Assembly: GCF_019970065.1 (NCBI RefSeq) | Contig: NZ_JAHXYH010000006.1 | Span: 1-64,000 of the forward strand | Reading direction: 5' to 3' | From: Chryseobacterium sp. OSA05B | Lineage (GTDB): Bacteria > Bacteroidota > Bacteroidia > Flavobacteriales > Weeksellaceae | DNA length: 64,000 nucleotides | Shown here: in pieces, positions 43,187 through 52,059 of the stretch | Layout: each line of letters starts with the position of its first letter | Position numbering within the stretch: the stretch's first letter is position 1 | Notes under the pieces: model-generated | The model's database searches: none | What the model saw: only the letters and a program-made list of their open reading frames with translations | What the model was told of the DNA's origin: nothing | Made by a program: the position numbers and the translations under genes

Positions 43187-43813
43187 ATGATTAAAAATAT
43201 TGTTTTCGGAGCATTTATATTCATTTCAGGCTTCTTTTCAGCCCAGATGACCGCAATGTCCGGGGCAGAAGCCAAAGCATTTGTCACAAAAGTATCTTCC
43301 GAAACCCAGGAGATCAAAACACTTCAGAGCGATTTTACCCAGACCAAAAAGATGGATTTTCTGGATAAAAGCATTGTTACTTACGGAAAAATGTCTTTAA
43401 AATCGCCGAATATGCTGAGCTGGAAGTATACAAAACCTTATCAGTACAGCATTGTTTTTAAAGAAGGTAAAATTTTCATCAATGATCAGGGGAAAAAATC
43501 GTCTGTAGATGCCAAGAGTAAGACTTTTGAGAAGATCAATAAGCTTATCGTAGGAAGTTCAAACGGAAAAATGTTCAGCGATCCTGAATTTACAGTGTCC
43601 TATTATAAAAACGGAAATTTCAATGTGGCTAAATTCACCCCGAAATCTTCCCAATTGTTGAAATACATCAAACAGATCGAGCTTCATTTTCCCAAAAACC
43701 AATCTACGGTTTCACAGGTGAATATGACGGAAGCTTCGGGAGATACGACCAATATTGTATTCAAAAACACCAAGATCAATGCAGCGATTGCAGCTTCAGA
43801 GTTTAGTTTATAG
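43187..43813 (+). CDS. LolA-like outer membrane lipoprotein carrier protein
   Basis: A 208-residue periplasmic protein with a signal peptide (to about residue 20), then the LolA pattern of an open half-barrel (TLQSDFTQTKKMDFLDK, GKMSLKSPNMLSWKYTKPYQYSIVF). LolA relatives carry lipid-modified cargo across the periplasm. In aryl polyene clusters a LolA-like protein helps bring the pigment to the outer membrane, so it may carry the polyene. The next gene begins 35 bases before this one ends. Confidence 0.87.
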   Translation: MIKNIVFGAFIFISGFFSAQMTAMSGAEAKAFVTKVSSETQEIKTLQSDFTQTKKMDFLDKSIVTYGKMSLKSPNMLSWKYTKPYQYSIVFKEGKIFINDQGKKSSVDAKSKTFEKINKLIVGSSNGKMFSDPEFTVSYYKNGNFNVAKFTPKSSQLLKYIKQIELHFPKNQSTVSQVNMTEASGDTTNIVFKNTKINAAIAASEFSL

Positions 43814-44420
43814 TCTGGTTTTCCTGCTGTTTGTTTCGTGCAAAAGCTACCAACTGACAGATGCAAAACCGGTTCAGAGTTCTGAGAGAAAGGTCGAAAA
43901 TTTATATTTTTCTTCCGGAGAAGATTATGTTTATAAATGTCAGATGGATATTTATAAAAATCATGTAAGCGGAATTCTAATTATTAAAAAGCTCAATGAA
44001 ACAACGCATCGCGTGGCCATGACTTCAGATTTTGGAAATAAATTAATTGATTTTGAAATTTCTGAGAACGATTTTAAATTGAACTATGTCCTTCCGGATC
44101 TTGATAAAAAAATTGTCATTAATTTTTTAAAGAACGACTTCCGGGAGCTCCTGAAAAGAAAATTTCCAGTGAGTGAATCTTTCGAAAACGATCATTCTAA
44201 AATCTATCTTTCCAAAGCCGACAAAAGGGCTTACTATCTGTTTTTCAATAAGGAAAGCGGACTACTGAAGAACATCATTTACACCAAAAACAATAAGGAA
44301 AAAATCGATTTCAGTTTTGCAGCAAAAAAACATATCTTCGCAGATAGCCTAAGCCTGCAACATAAGGATTTTAAGATCAATATAAAACTATTTCAAATAA
44401 CCGAAACCGAAAAAAATTAA
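43779..44420 (+). CDS. Lipoprotein of unknown function
   Basis: A 213-residue lipoprotein: MQRLQLQSLVYSLVFLLFVSC has a hydrophobic stretch and a lipobox (LFVSC) with Cys at about residue 21. The mature part is beta-strand rich (VYKCQMDIYKNHVSGILIIKKL, ITKNDFRELL-type segments), with many Lys. No family is recognised; its place directly after the LolA-like gene hints at a LolB-like receptor role. Start at 43,779 overlaps the LolA-like gene by 35 bases; a TTG at 43,755 would add eight residues before the signal. Confidence 0.68.
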   Translation: MQRLQLQSLVYSLVFLLFVSCKSYQLTDAKPVQSSERKVENLYFSSGEDYVYKCQMDIYKNHVSGILIIKKLNETTHRVAMTSDFGNKLIDFEISENDFKLNYVLPDLDKKIVINFLKNDFRELLKRKFPVSESFENDHSKIYLSKADKRAYYLFFNKESGLLKNIIYTKNNKEKIDFSFAAKKHIFADSLSLQHKDFKINIKLFQITETEKN

Positions 44421-44421
44421 C

Positions 44422-45024
44422 ATGAAAAAGCTTCTATTTTTAGTTGTCGCCTTACTGTCAGGACTGTCCTTTGCACAGGTGACTTTCAATCCGGGAATCA
44501 GAGCGGGTGCTAATTTCTCTCATTTCTCCAATAGTGAAGAGTTTAATTATTACTATCAGCAGGAATTCCCCAATGCGGCTACGCCTTATCTGGATTATAA
44601 AACCAAAACAGATTTTTATATCGGTTTTATAGGAAATATCCGTTTTGCAAAATTTTATGCTTTGCAGCCGGAGATCAATTATTCCAGACAGGGAGCGAAA
44701 ATAAGCACGAATGTAAACAACTGGGACGGAAAAACGCTTTCCGTATCTTATCTCGGATTACAGCTGATCAATAAATTCTATTTCAACCAGTTTAATGTAC
44801 ATGTTGGACCAACTTTAGAATTTGTTGTAGATAAAAAGAATTTTGATCCTGAAAATGAGGTCGATTTGGGAATTACCGCCGGATTAGGATATGATATCAC
44901 CAAAAATTTCGGTATCGAAGCCAGAGTGAAAAAAGGTTTTGTACCGGTGGACAGCTACAACAGGAATCACTCCAACGTTGTTTTCCAGACAGGGCTTTAT
45001 TATACCTTTAACATGAAAAAATAA
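44422..45024 (+). CDS. Outer membrane beta-barrel protein
   Basis: A 200-residue secreted protein with a signal peptide (ending near SFA-Q) and eight or so amphipathic strands (FNPGIRAGANFSHF, FYIGFIGNIRFAKFYALQPEINYSRQG, FQTGLYYTFNMKK). The last strand ends in KK, not an aromatic. It resembles the porin/PorT-type barrels common in Bacteroidota. The spacing of 1 base from the lipoprotein and 4 to the dehydratase gene puts it in the block 2 operon, perhaps for pigment placement in the outer membrane. Confidence 0.8.
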   Translation: MKKLLFLVVALLSGLSFAQVTFNPGIRAGANFSHFSNSEEFNYYYQQEFPNAATPYLDYKTKTDFYIGFIGNIRFAKFYALQPEINYSRQGAKISTNVNNWDGKTLSVSYLGLQLINKFYFNQFNVHVGPTLEFVVDKKNFDPENEVDLGITAGLGYDITKNFGIEARVKKGFVPVDSYNRNHSNVVFQTGLYYTFNMKK

Positions 45025-45028
45025 TTGT

Positions 45029-45400
45029 ATGCAAACTATTCTTACAGACTTTTACACTTTAGAATCCTTTGAAAAGGGAGACCATGGAAGTTTCACCGCA
45101 AACATTCATCTGAATAAAGATCATGATATTTTTAAAGGCCATTTTCCTGGCAATCCGGTGACGCCGGGAGTTTGTATGATGCAGATCGTAAAAGAGCTTA
45201 CAGAAGAATTCACCAGTTCCAAATTATTTTTAAAAACAGCCTCGAATGTAAAATTCATGGCCATTATCAATCCTTTTGAGACGCCGGACCTGAAACTTCA
45301 GCTGGATATTACTGAAAATGAAGAAGATGTTAAAGTAAAGAATATCACTTCTTTTGGCGAGACTATTGCATTAAAAATGTCTGTAAGCTATAAAAAATAA
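45029..45400 (+). CDS. Third hot-dog dehydratase-like protein, GHFPGNP type
   Basis: A 123-residue FabZ-like protein. It has the catalytic loop KGHFPGNPVTPGV with His38, but the position 14 residues later, which is Glu in FabZ, is Gln52 (VCMMQIVKEL). The two dehydratase-like proteins of block 1 have Glu but no His, so the three may complement each other in mixed dimers, as ApeI and ApeP do in aryl polyene synthesis. It stands 4 bases after the barrel gene and 4 before the next. Confidence 0.85.
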   Translation: MQTILTDFYTLESFEKGDHGSFTANIHLNKDHDIFKGHFPGNPVTPGVCMMQIVKELTEEFTSSKLFLKTASNVKFMAIINPFETPDLKLQLDITENEEDVKVKNITSFGETIALKMSVSYKK

Positions 45401-45404
45401 TTTC

Positions 45405-45881
45405 ATGAAACTTCTCCTATCTCTCGTAACCGCTTTTATCCTTTTCTTCCAGACTGATCTTGAATCTTTAAGAAACAGCTATGCAAAGGCCAATCAGTCC
45501 AACGAAAATACCCAGGCGTTCATCAATCTTGCAGAAAAACAATCCGGTTCTGATGCCGTTACCACAGGCTACAAAGCCGCTGCACAGATCATGGAAGCGA
45601 AGATTGCTAAAAAGAACAGAAAAGCCCTTGTAAAAACCGGTGCGACTAGCCTGGAAAGCATTATCAAAAGTAATCCGAACAATATAGAATTACGCCTGAT
45701 CAGACTGAGTGTTCAGGAAAATATTCCGAAAATAGTAGGATATAGAGGCAGTATCAAAGATGATAAAGCATTTCTTATCAGTAACTACAGCAAGCAGAAC
45801 GCAACCCTGAAAAGCTATGTAAAAAAGTTTGCGATGCAGTCTAAATCCTTTACAGACGCAGATAGAGCCACTATAAAATAA
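45405..45881 (+). CDS. Small secreted protein of unknown function
   Basis: A 158-residue protein with an N-terminal hydrophobic signal (MKLLLSLVTAFILFFQT). The rest is helical with Ala- and Lys-rich stretches (AAAQIMEAKIAKKN) and a SNPNNIELRLIRLSVQENIPKIVGYRG motif that could be a partial TPR. No known family can be assigned. It is encoded tightly between the third dehydratase and the glycosyltransferase-DUF2062 gene, so a block 2 role is likely. Confidence 0.68.
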   Translation: MKLLLSLVTAFILFFQTDLESLRNSYAKANQSNENTQAFINLAEKQSGSDAVTTGYKAAAQIMEAKIAKKNRKALVKTGATSLESIIKSNPNNIELRLIRLSVQENIPKIVGYRGSIKDDKAFLISNYSKQNATLKSYVKKFAMQSKSFTDADRATIK

Positions 45882-45885
45882 AACA

Positions 45886-47058
45886 ATGACCCTTCCAGAA
45901 GTACAAAATGCAGTGACCGAGAAAAAGATCTGTATTTTAATACCTACTTACAATAATGAAAAAACTCTGAAAAGAGTAATAGACGGTGTTTTGGATTACA
46001 CCGAAAACATTATTACGGTTAATGACGGGTCTACCGACTCTACTCCACAGATTTTAGCAAACTATCCACAAATAACGGTTATTTCCCTGCCTGAGAACAA
46101 AGGCAAAGGAAACGGGCTTAAAATTGGCTTCAGAAAGGCCAAAGAGCTGGGTTATCATTACGCGATCACCATCGATTCTGATGGTCAGCATTATCCGGAT
46201 GATATTCCTGTATTTGTAGAAGCACTCCTTCAGGAAAAACACGATGTGCTTCTGATCGGAAACCGCAATATGTCACAGGACGGAATTCCGAAAAAAAGCA
46301 GCTTTGGCAACAGGTTTTCCAATTTCTGGTTCTGGTTTGAGACCGGAATCAAGCTGGAAGATACCCAATCCGGCTACAGACTATATCCATTGTTAAAAAT
46401 TCCGAAGAAATATTTTACGCCAAAATTTGAATTTGAGATCGAAATCATTGTAAGGACTGCCTGGAGACATGTTCCTGTAAAAAATGTACCGATCAAGGTT
46501 TTATACGACCCTGCAGAAAGGGTTTCTCATTTCAGACCGTTCAAAGATTTTACGCGGATCAGCATTCTGAATACGATTTTGGTGACGATCACGCTTCTAT
46601 ACATTATTCCGCGAAACTTCGTGAATAATTTCAAAAAAAAAAGCTTTAAAAGATTCATAAAGGAAGATGTTCTTGAAAGTAACGGCAGCAACCGTACAAA
46701 GGCATTTTCTATCGCTCTCGGCGTATTTATAGGGTTTTCTCCGTTCTGGGGATTCCACACGCTTCTTGTCATCTCGCTGTCTATTCTTTTCAAGCTGAAT
46801 AAAGTTCTGGCTTTTGTGGCATCAAACGTAAGTCTTCCGCCATTTATTCCTTTTGTTATTGCTGCTTCGCTATTTTTAGGTTCTCCTTTTGTACACGGCG
46901 ACAGTAATATTTTAAGCACTGAACTCAATTTTGAGCTGATTAAGAATAATCTACTTCAATATGTGATCGGGAGCGCTATTCTGGCCACATCTATGTCTGC
47001 CCTATCAGGTATTGCAACATTCCTTTTCCTGAATAAACTGAATCCGGAGAATGAGTAG
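45886..47058 (+). CDS. Family 2 glycosyltransferase fused to a DUF2062 membrane domain
   Basis: A 390-residue fusion. Residues 15-240 are a GT2 domain (CILIPTYNNEKTLKRVIDGVL, ITVNDGSTDSTP, AITIDSDGQHYPDDI, DTQSGYRLYP). Residues 255-385 carry several helices with the DUF2062 signature (SIALGVFIGFSPFWGFHTLLVISLSILFKLNK). Such fusions occur in flexirubin and aryl polyene clusters. The DUF2062 part may move the sugar or lipid across the membrane. Sugar and acceptor are unknown. It is the last gene of block 2 and is followed by a bidirectional terminator. Confidence 0.87.
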   Translation: MTLPEVQNAVTEKKICILIPTYNNEKTLKRVIDGVLDYTENIITVNDGSTDSTPQILANYPQITVISLPENKGKGNGLKIGFRKAKELGYHYAITIDSDGQHYPDDIPVFVEALLQEKHDVLLIGNRNMSQDGIPKKSSFGNRFSNFWFWFETGIKLEDTQSGYRLYPLLKIPKKYFTPKFEFEIEIIVRTAWRHVPVKNVPIKVLYDPAERVSHFRPFKDFTRISILNTILVTITLLYIIPRNFVNNFKKKSFKRFIKEDVLESNGSNRTKAFSIALGVFIGFSPFWGFHTLLVISLSILFKLNKVLAFVASNVSLPPFIPFVIAASLFLGSPFVHGDSNILSTELNFELIKNNLLQYVIGSAILATSMSALSGIATFLFLNKLNPENE

Positions 47059-47112
47059 GGAAATTTCAGATTTCAGACATTCTCAAACTCAGAAACACAT
47101 CCAAAAAACAAA

Positions 47113-47141
47113 AAAGCCCTGAAGCAGAGCTCCAGGACTTT
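47113..47141. terminator. Terminator between block 2 and the M36 gene
   Basis: A 9-bp stem (AAAGCCCTG with CAGGACTTT, one mismatch) and an 11-base loop, with A-rich DNA on the left that becomes a T-run for the minus-strand M36 transcript. It may stop both convergent transcripts. Confidence 0.7.
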
Positions 47142-47168
47142 CCTCTCTATGTGGTTATTATTCTACTT

Positions 47169-49829
47169 TTATTTTGAAACAATAATTTTCTGGCTGTAAT
47201 CAATGGTATTACCCTTGATCGTCACCATATAAGCTCCGTTCAGTAATTGACTTGCATTCACTGTAGTTTGCTTATTAAGATTGATTTTTTCTGAAGAAAC
47301 CAATTTCCCGGTAAAATCATAAATTGAAACTGTAGTGATTCCTGAAAGATCCATTCCTGAAGGTGTTTTGATGGTAAATTCAGTTTTCACAGGATTCGGA
47401 TAGATGGATATTCCTTTGGTGTTAGCAGCAGCTTCATTCACTGCCAATGCATTACATTCTGCAGGAACATCGAAATTTTCAACCTGGTCGCTCAAATCCG
47501 GAGCCGGCTGGTTGAATCCCTGCCAAACACCCGTCAATCCACCAGGAGCCGCATTGACACCAAGACCTCTTTTCGCAAATACTTTCCAGATCAGACATTT
47601 ATCTGCTCCGTTAGTTTTAGCCTGATCCGCAGCTAAGATGGCGTCTCTTCCCTGTATAAAATTGGGGTTACACTGCTGTAACTTAAGAGCATCAACAACC
47701 AGTTGCAGTACTCTTGCGCTTCCACTGTTAGGATTAGCCAGTACATTACTGTTATAGCCGTATTTTTCTACATATTTCCAGTTAAGATCCCAAAGCATCG
47801 TTGCCCATACAAATCCTATACTGTGAACATCAGCTCTTGTAACAGGAAGAACTCCGCCAAGAATATCATTCACCTTCATCCCGTTAGTTCTTGCGTATGT
47901 AAAGTTATTAACAGCAAAATCAGGTGAATATTTAGCAGGTCTTATCCCTGGTCCATCTGTAGTCTGGCTGGCTGTAAAAGTAGCCATACCTCTAGGAATA
48001 GCAGCATTGTCTCCGGGTTTGTTGGTTAGCATTAAGGCAAAGAAATCAGACCATCCTTCTCCCATCTGCTCATTGGAAGTACCAAAATTCAGACAGTTGT
48101 TTCCTGTACCCGTCATACGGTTGGTAATTCCATGTCCATATTCGTGGGCCATAACTCCATTGTCTAAGCTTCCGTCTTTATAAACGTAATTTAATTTATC
48201 ATATTTTAATGTTGCATTAATCGTTGCCCCACCAGTAATTTCAGCCGTCAAAAATTCTCCTTCCGTTTTTCCGATCATAATCGTAGGGATCGTAATCGTA
48301 GTGTCAGTCCCTCCTAAAGGTATTGGAGTATCACTGTTTGGATGATATTGTACAACTCCTATAGCACCGGCATTCTGCAAATTTTTGGTTTTAACTGCAA
48401 AACCACAAGTTGCTGCAGTTACTACTGCTATTTTACCCGTTAAGCTTCCCGCTGCTACAGCGGTACATGCATCTGCCGGTACAGAAAGCGCTAAATTTCC
48501 GGTTACAGGCGCATTTCCTTCAAGCCTTGGACCAAATTGTGCCGTCTTACTTATCGGTGTTCTTCCTGTATAAGTTGATGGTGAATTATAGAAAAGGTTC
48601 TGCATCTGCGTAGGCTCAAACAGATACATCTGCATTCTAGGTGCAGATCCGTCTGCCGGTGATTGGAAGTTTGCGTTATTATAGGCTCCACCGTCTCTGG
48701 CTTCTGCTAAAACAGCATCATTTCCTGTACCTCCAATGCCGAAGTTATTAGTTTGAAAGTTTCTTGCCGTCTCCGTGAATCCTAATTTATAAAATACATC
48801 ATGCATTTTATTATTGACGTAAAATAAATTAGTTACAGCCGCAGAGGTATAGTTCTGTGGAGGAAGGGTCACATCCATTGGAAAATCAAAAGCTCTTGCT
48901 GCTCCGCCATCGGCAGAAAACTGAACTGTATTATTGTTATTTTCGTCGGTGTATGCGTAGGCATTATTCCCTCTTGTGTTGGTGTAATGATTGGTTCCAT
49001 CCGAATGCCATCCTTCAGGAGAAGCGGTCAGATCCCAAGGGTTATTAAGCAGTGCTCTTGCCCCAAAAGAAGGTGCTTCCACAGGGAAAGGCAGGACATT
49101 ATAAGAGGCATTGTCCGGAGCCAGAACAAAATTCTTGTTAAGGCTGTTATTTTCCTGCTTCATGTAAGCAGGAAGTACGGAAGGCTGATTATTCAGTTCT
49201 GACTGATGTAATTCGGTAGGAAGATGTTCGTGGTCACCGTCATGGAAATTACATGAAATAGTAAGATTTTCACGGTATAGAACTGAACCATCTTCTGTGC
49301 TGATCACCAAACTCCAAAGATTGCCACTTCCTTTCTCCTCTACATTGAACAAATATCCAAGGATAAGTTCTCCGCCTTTTGCGAAATAAACAAGCTTAGT
49401 TTTTATAGGCTCTTCTTTTCCTTCATTATTTTTAGCGGTAGTCAGTCCGTTCAATTGTTTTGCTGCTTGTGCTACCAGTACATCTTTTTGCGCACTTTGC
49501 TTACCTTTTACGCTGGAAGGATAGGTTTTAAGAAAAGTATCTGCAAAATTCAGTACTTTATTCTCTCTGATCAGTACATTCGCTGAACTTCCAAAGACAG
49601 GAACTCCATTAATGGTCTGCTGTATTCCTACAATGTCTCCGTTCAAACTTTTAGAAGGGTCAACATTCACAATTGTAAATGCTTTCAGTTCGGGATTTAT
49701 TCTTTGAAATGTTTTTTCAGAATTAACGTAGTCTTTGATCACCTGCTCGTGTTTTTGAGCAGATATTGCGCCAAAACCAAAAAAAGAACAAAGCAATAAA
49801 AACTTAACACTTAGTCGAATTCTTTTCAT
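47169..49829 (-). CDS. M36 (fungalysin-like) zinc metallopeptidase, T9SS cargo
   Basis: An 886-residue secreted protease. It has a signal peptide, a propeptide (about residues 25-250), an M36 core with zinc motif HEYGHGITNR, a downstream GEGWSDFFALML supplying the third ligand, and a PA insert (AGSLTGKIAVVTAATCGFAV) inside the core. The C-terminus is a type IX sorting domain (ISIYPNPVKTEFTIKTP, YDFTGKLV). It is an extracellular or surface protease with no evident pigment role, and it separates block 2 from block 3. Confidence 0.94.
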   Translation of the reverse strand: MKRIRLSVKFLLLCSFFGFGAISAQKHEQVIKDYVNSEKTFQRINPELKAFTIVNVDPSKSLNGDIVGIQQTINGVPVFGSSANVLIRENKVLNFADTFLKTYPSSVKGKQSAQKDVLVAQAAKQLNGLTTAKNNEGKEEPIKTKLVYFAKGGELILGYLFNVEEKGSGNLWSLVISTEDGSVLYRENLTISCNFHDGDHEHLPTELHQSELNNQPSVLPAYMKQENNSLNKNFVLAPDNASYNVLPFPVEAPSFGARALLNNPWDLTASPEGWHSDGTNHYTNTRGNNAYAYTDENNNNTVQFSADGGAARAFDFPMDVTLPPQNYTSAAVTNLFYVNNKMHDVFYKLGFTETARNFQTNNFGIGGTGNDAVLAEARDGGAYNNANFQSPADGSAPRMQMYLFEPTQMQNLFYNSPSTYTGRTPISKTAQFGPRLEGNAPVTGNLALSVPADACTAVAAGSLTGKIAVVTAATCGFAVKTKNLQNAGAIGVVQYHPNSDTPIPLGGTDTTITIPTIMIGKTEGEFLTAEITGGATINATLKYDKLNYVYKDGSLDNGVMAHEYGHGITNRMTGTGNNCLNFGTSNEQMGEGWSDFFALMLTNKPGDNAAIPRGMATFTASQTTDGPGIRPAKYSPDFAVNNFTYARTNGMKVNDILGGVLPVTRADVHSIGFVWATMLWDLNWKYVEKYGYNSNVLANPNSGSARVLQLVVDALKLQQCNPNFIQGRDAILAADQAKTNGADKCLIWKVFAKRGLGVNAAPGGLTGVWQGFNQPAPDLSDQVENFDVPAECNALAVNEAAANTKGISIYPNPVKTEFTIKTPSGMDLSGITTVSIYDFTGKLVSSEKINLNKQTTVNASQLLNGAYMVTIKGNTIDYSQKIIVSK

Positions 49830-50014
49830 ATGATTACTTTTTAACGAAATATTAATTAAATTACTTCCCTAGTTAGTAGTAAAAATAACAAAATGTTACA
49901 CGATTCACATCTTAACTTTAAAAATTAATTATCATATGAAGCAAAAAGTTCATTTCATATTCAATATGACTTATCCATTGATCCAAAAAATGAAATGGTA
50001 ATGATTCTTCCTAT

Positions 50015-50380
50015 TTATTTAAATACAACATGCGAAAAAGATAACGGACTCATAATCAAGGTTACAAATATGGCGAGAATGATTAAAACGAGCTGGTACT
50101 GATAATAGCTTTTTTCTTTATCTTCTTCTTTCACTTCAAAAGTAAATTTAATTTTGTCTGGTTTTCTGATTATTAGCCAGATAAAACCTAGAATAATAAG
50201 ATTTAAGACGATGGGTGCAAAAAGAAACAGTTTACTACCGAATCCGTCATTCTTTCCTCCATACCCATGAATTGGGATAATATCCGGAATAGCGCTGTAT
50301 CTGGTAAGCAAATAAGCGGTGTAACCGATAATGATGACGAAAGGAATACAGAACAGCAGTTTGATATGTTTAGGGATCAT
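50015..50380 (-). CDS. DUF1648 domain membrane protein
   Basis: A 121-residue membrane protein. The motif LTRYSAIPDIIPIHGYGGKNDGFGSK is the DUF1648 signature, with helices at residues 7-25, 50-68 and 96-113. Function is unknown. Its start overlaps the stop of the C45 gene by 4 bases (ATGA), so it is likely the last gene of block 3. Confidence 0.8.
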   Translation of the reverse strand: MIPKHIKLLFCIPFVIIIGYTAYLLTRYSAIPDIIPIHGYGGKNDGFGSKLFLFAPIVLNLIILGFIWLIIRKPDKIKFTFEVKEEDKEKSYYQYQLVLIILAIFVTLIMSPLSFSHVVFK

Positions 50381-52059
50381 TTTAATTTTTTTAAAGTCTT
50401 CTTGAGATATTTCTCCACATTTTTCCGGTCCGGAACGGTAGTAATTTCTTTTGTCAGAGCTTTTTCAAAAGCTATTTTAGCATTTGAAAACTCTTTTTTA
50501 CTGTAATAATATTGGCCGGACTGGTAATAGACCAACCAGAAATCAGGATTCAAAGACTGATAATGAGGAATGAAATCGTCTGTCAGGACTATATCTTTAC
50601 TATCTGTCGCAGCACTTACCTCTTCGCTCATCATTTTATACATTTCATAGTTCTCAAATTCCTGAGAATCTACAAAAGGATCTCTCGCGATATTCAGTAC
50701 TGTTTTTGCCTGTAAGCTTTCCGCTGCCTTTTTACCGGAAAAGATTTCATTGAGATCGTAGCATACGAATTCCCCCAGCTGATAAGGATTGGAAGAAACC
50801 CAGACAAGCCTTTTTTCAGGTGAAAATAAAACGGCGTGATGTGCCAGCAGCTGATTGATTGCCTTTTCATTTCCGTAGCCTATCTTCTGGCCTTTTAACC
50901 CTGATTGATCACGTAAAATAGCTGCCATTTTTTCAGGATTGAGCTTTTTCTTTTCCTCAAGAAGTTCCTGAAGCTTTTCGTAGCGGTATTCGGAATGACT
51001 TTCTACTATATGTTTCTGATTTCTTTTATCGTCTTTATAGGCTTCCGACTGAAAATGATTGGTACAAAAAACCCGGCTTGTATTTTCAACTTTGTAGACT
51101 CCGAAATTCTCAGGTGAAACTTCAATAATCACCGCATTTTTATCTTGAGCGCTTCCCACCAGAATAGATTCGGAGACGAATACTTTTCTTTTTTTTGCAA
51201 TGGAAATCGCCTCGTCAATATTTTTCGCATACTGCAGAATTTCCCGTGTCACCAGAGAAATTGGAGTTTTTGCAGTCAGCGGGATTTTAGATTTCCCTGC
51301 ATTGATTGTTACGCTGATCCCTTCTTTATTCATCCCTGAAACTACGCCTATCATTCCCGGCCAGCTGACGGACATATAGGGAATTCCGGTGTCCGGCTCT
51401 ACAAATTCGATCAATTTATTTTTAGCAAAATCGTCTCCGACATAGAAATCAAAGTTTCTTCCGATCAGCAGCTGACCGTCTTCCGTATTTTCATTCCAGA
51501 CCGCAATTGAGGTACATCCTACCATCGCCAGATCCTGCATGGCGTGGCCAATGTCGTGAGCACCGTGAAGATAGAGGTTACGAAGATATTTCGGAGCAAT
51601 AAAATTGTATTGATCTGAGGAATACTGCGCCAGACCGTACAATTCAGCCTGATAATCTTCCCTTACATTCAGATACATTTTCCTGTTGTACCATTTTAAA
51701 AATCCACGAAGCAGTTTTTGTTTAAATTTTGAAGGAACAAAGCCTTCCACTTTGGAAAAAAAGATCTCTTCCTGCTGCTGCATCAGATTTTGAGTCAGAG
51801 CTCCGTTGTTATATCCCAGCTGTAAAGGATTTCCTTTGATATAAAGTTCCCAGAGCTGCTGTTTGTTTTTGGTTAAATAATTCTGATTAAAACTGAATGT
51901 AGAATCATTGATCTTATTGACTTTTGGAGTTTCCAAAGCATATCTGCTGATATCCGGAATATGATGAACCGATTTTGAAACGCCACACGACACAAGAGAA
52001 AGGATCAGGAAAAACTGAATTCCCCGGAATACTGCAGCGAGTCTGTTATTTGTTTTCAT
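50377..52059 (-). CDS. C45 family autoproteolytic acyltransferase/hydrolase
   Basis: A 560-residue lipoprotein-type protein (MKTNNRLAAVFRGIQFFLILSLVSC, lipobox LVSC with Cys at residue 25). The Ntn-hydrolase nucleophile lies at VGC182TSIAVWN, followed by LLIGRNFDFY, matching the C45 family (acyl-coenzyme A:6-APA acyltransferase, acid ceramidase-like). Self-cleavage before Cys182 would be expected to leave an N-terminal subunit of about 157 residues after the lipidated Cys. The C-terminal 80 residues include a TPR-like part. It overlaps the CrtI-like gene by 14 bases. Acyl transfer or ester/amide hydrolysis in the envelope is likely, which makes it one candidate for ester formation in the pigment. 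Confidence 0.83.
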   Translation of the reverse strand: MKTNNRLAAVFRGIQFFLILSLVSCGVSKSVHHIPDISRYALETPKVNKINDSTFSFNQNYLTKNKQQLWELYIKGNPLQLGYNNGALTQNLMQQQEEIFFSKVEGFVPSKFKQKLLRGFLKWYNRKMYLNVREDYQAELYGLAQYSSDQYNFIAPKYLRNLYLHGAHDIGHAMQDLAMVGCTSIAVWNENTEDGQLLIGRNFDFYVGDDFAKNKLIEFVEPDTGIPYMSVSWPGMIGVVSGMNKEGISVTINAGKSKIPLTAKTPISLVTREILQYAKNIDEAISIAKKRKVFVSESILVGSAQDKNAVIIEVSPENFGVYKVENTSRVFCTNHFQSEAYKDDKRNQKHIVESHSEYRYEKLQELLEEKKKLNPEKMAAILRDQSGLKGQKIGYGNEKAINQLLAHHAVLFSPEKRLVWVSSNPYQLGEFVCYDLNEIFSGKKAAESLQAKTVLNIARDPFVDSQEFENYEMYKMMSEEVSAATDSKDIVLTDDFIPHYQSLNPDFWLVYYQSGQYYYSKKEFSNAKIAFEKALTKEITTVPDRKNVEKYLKKTLKKLK

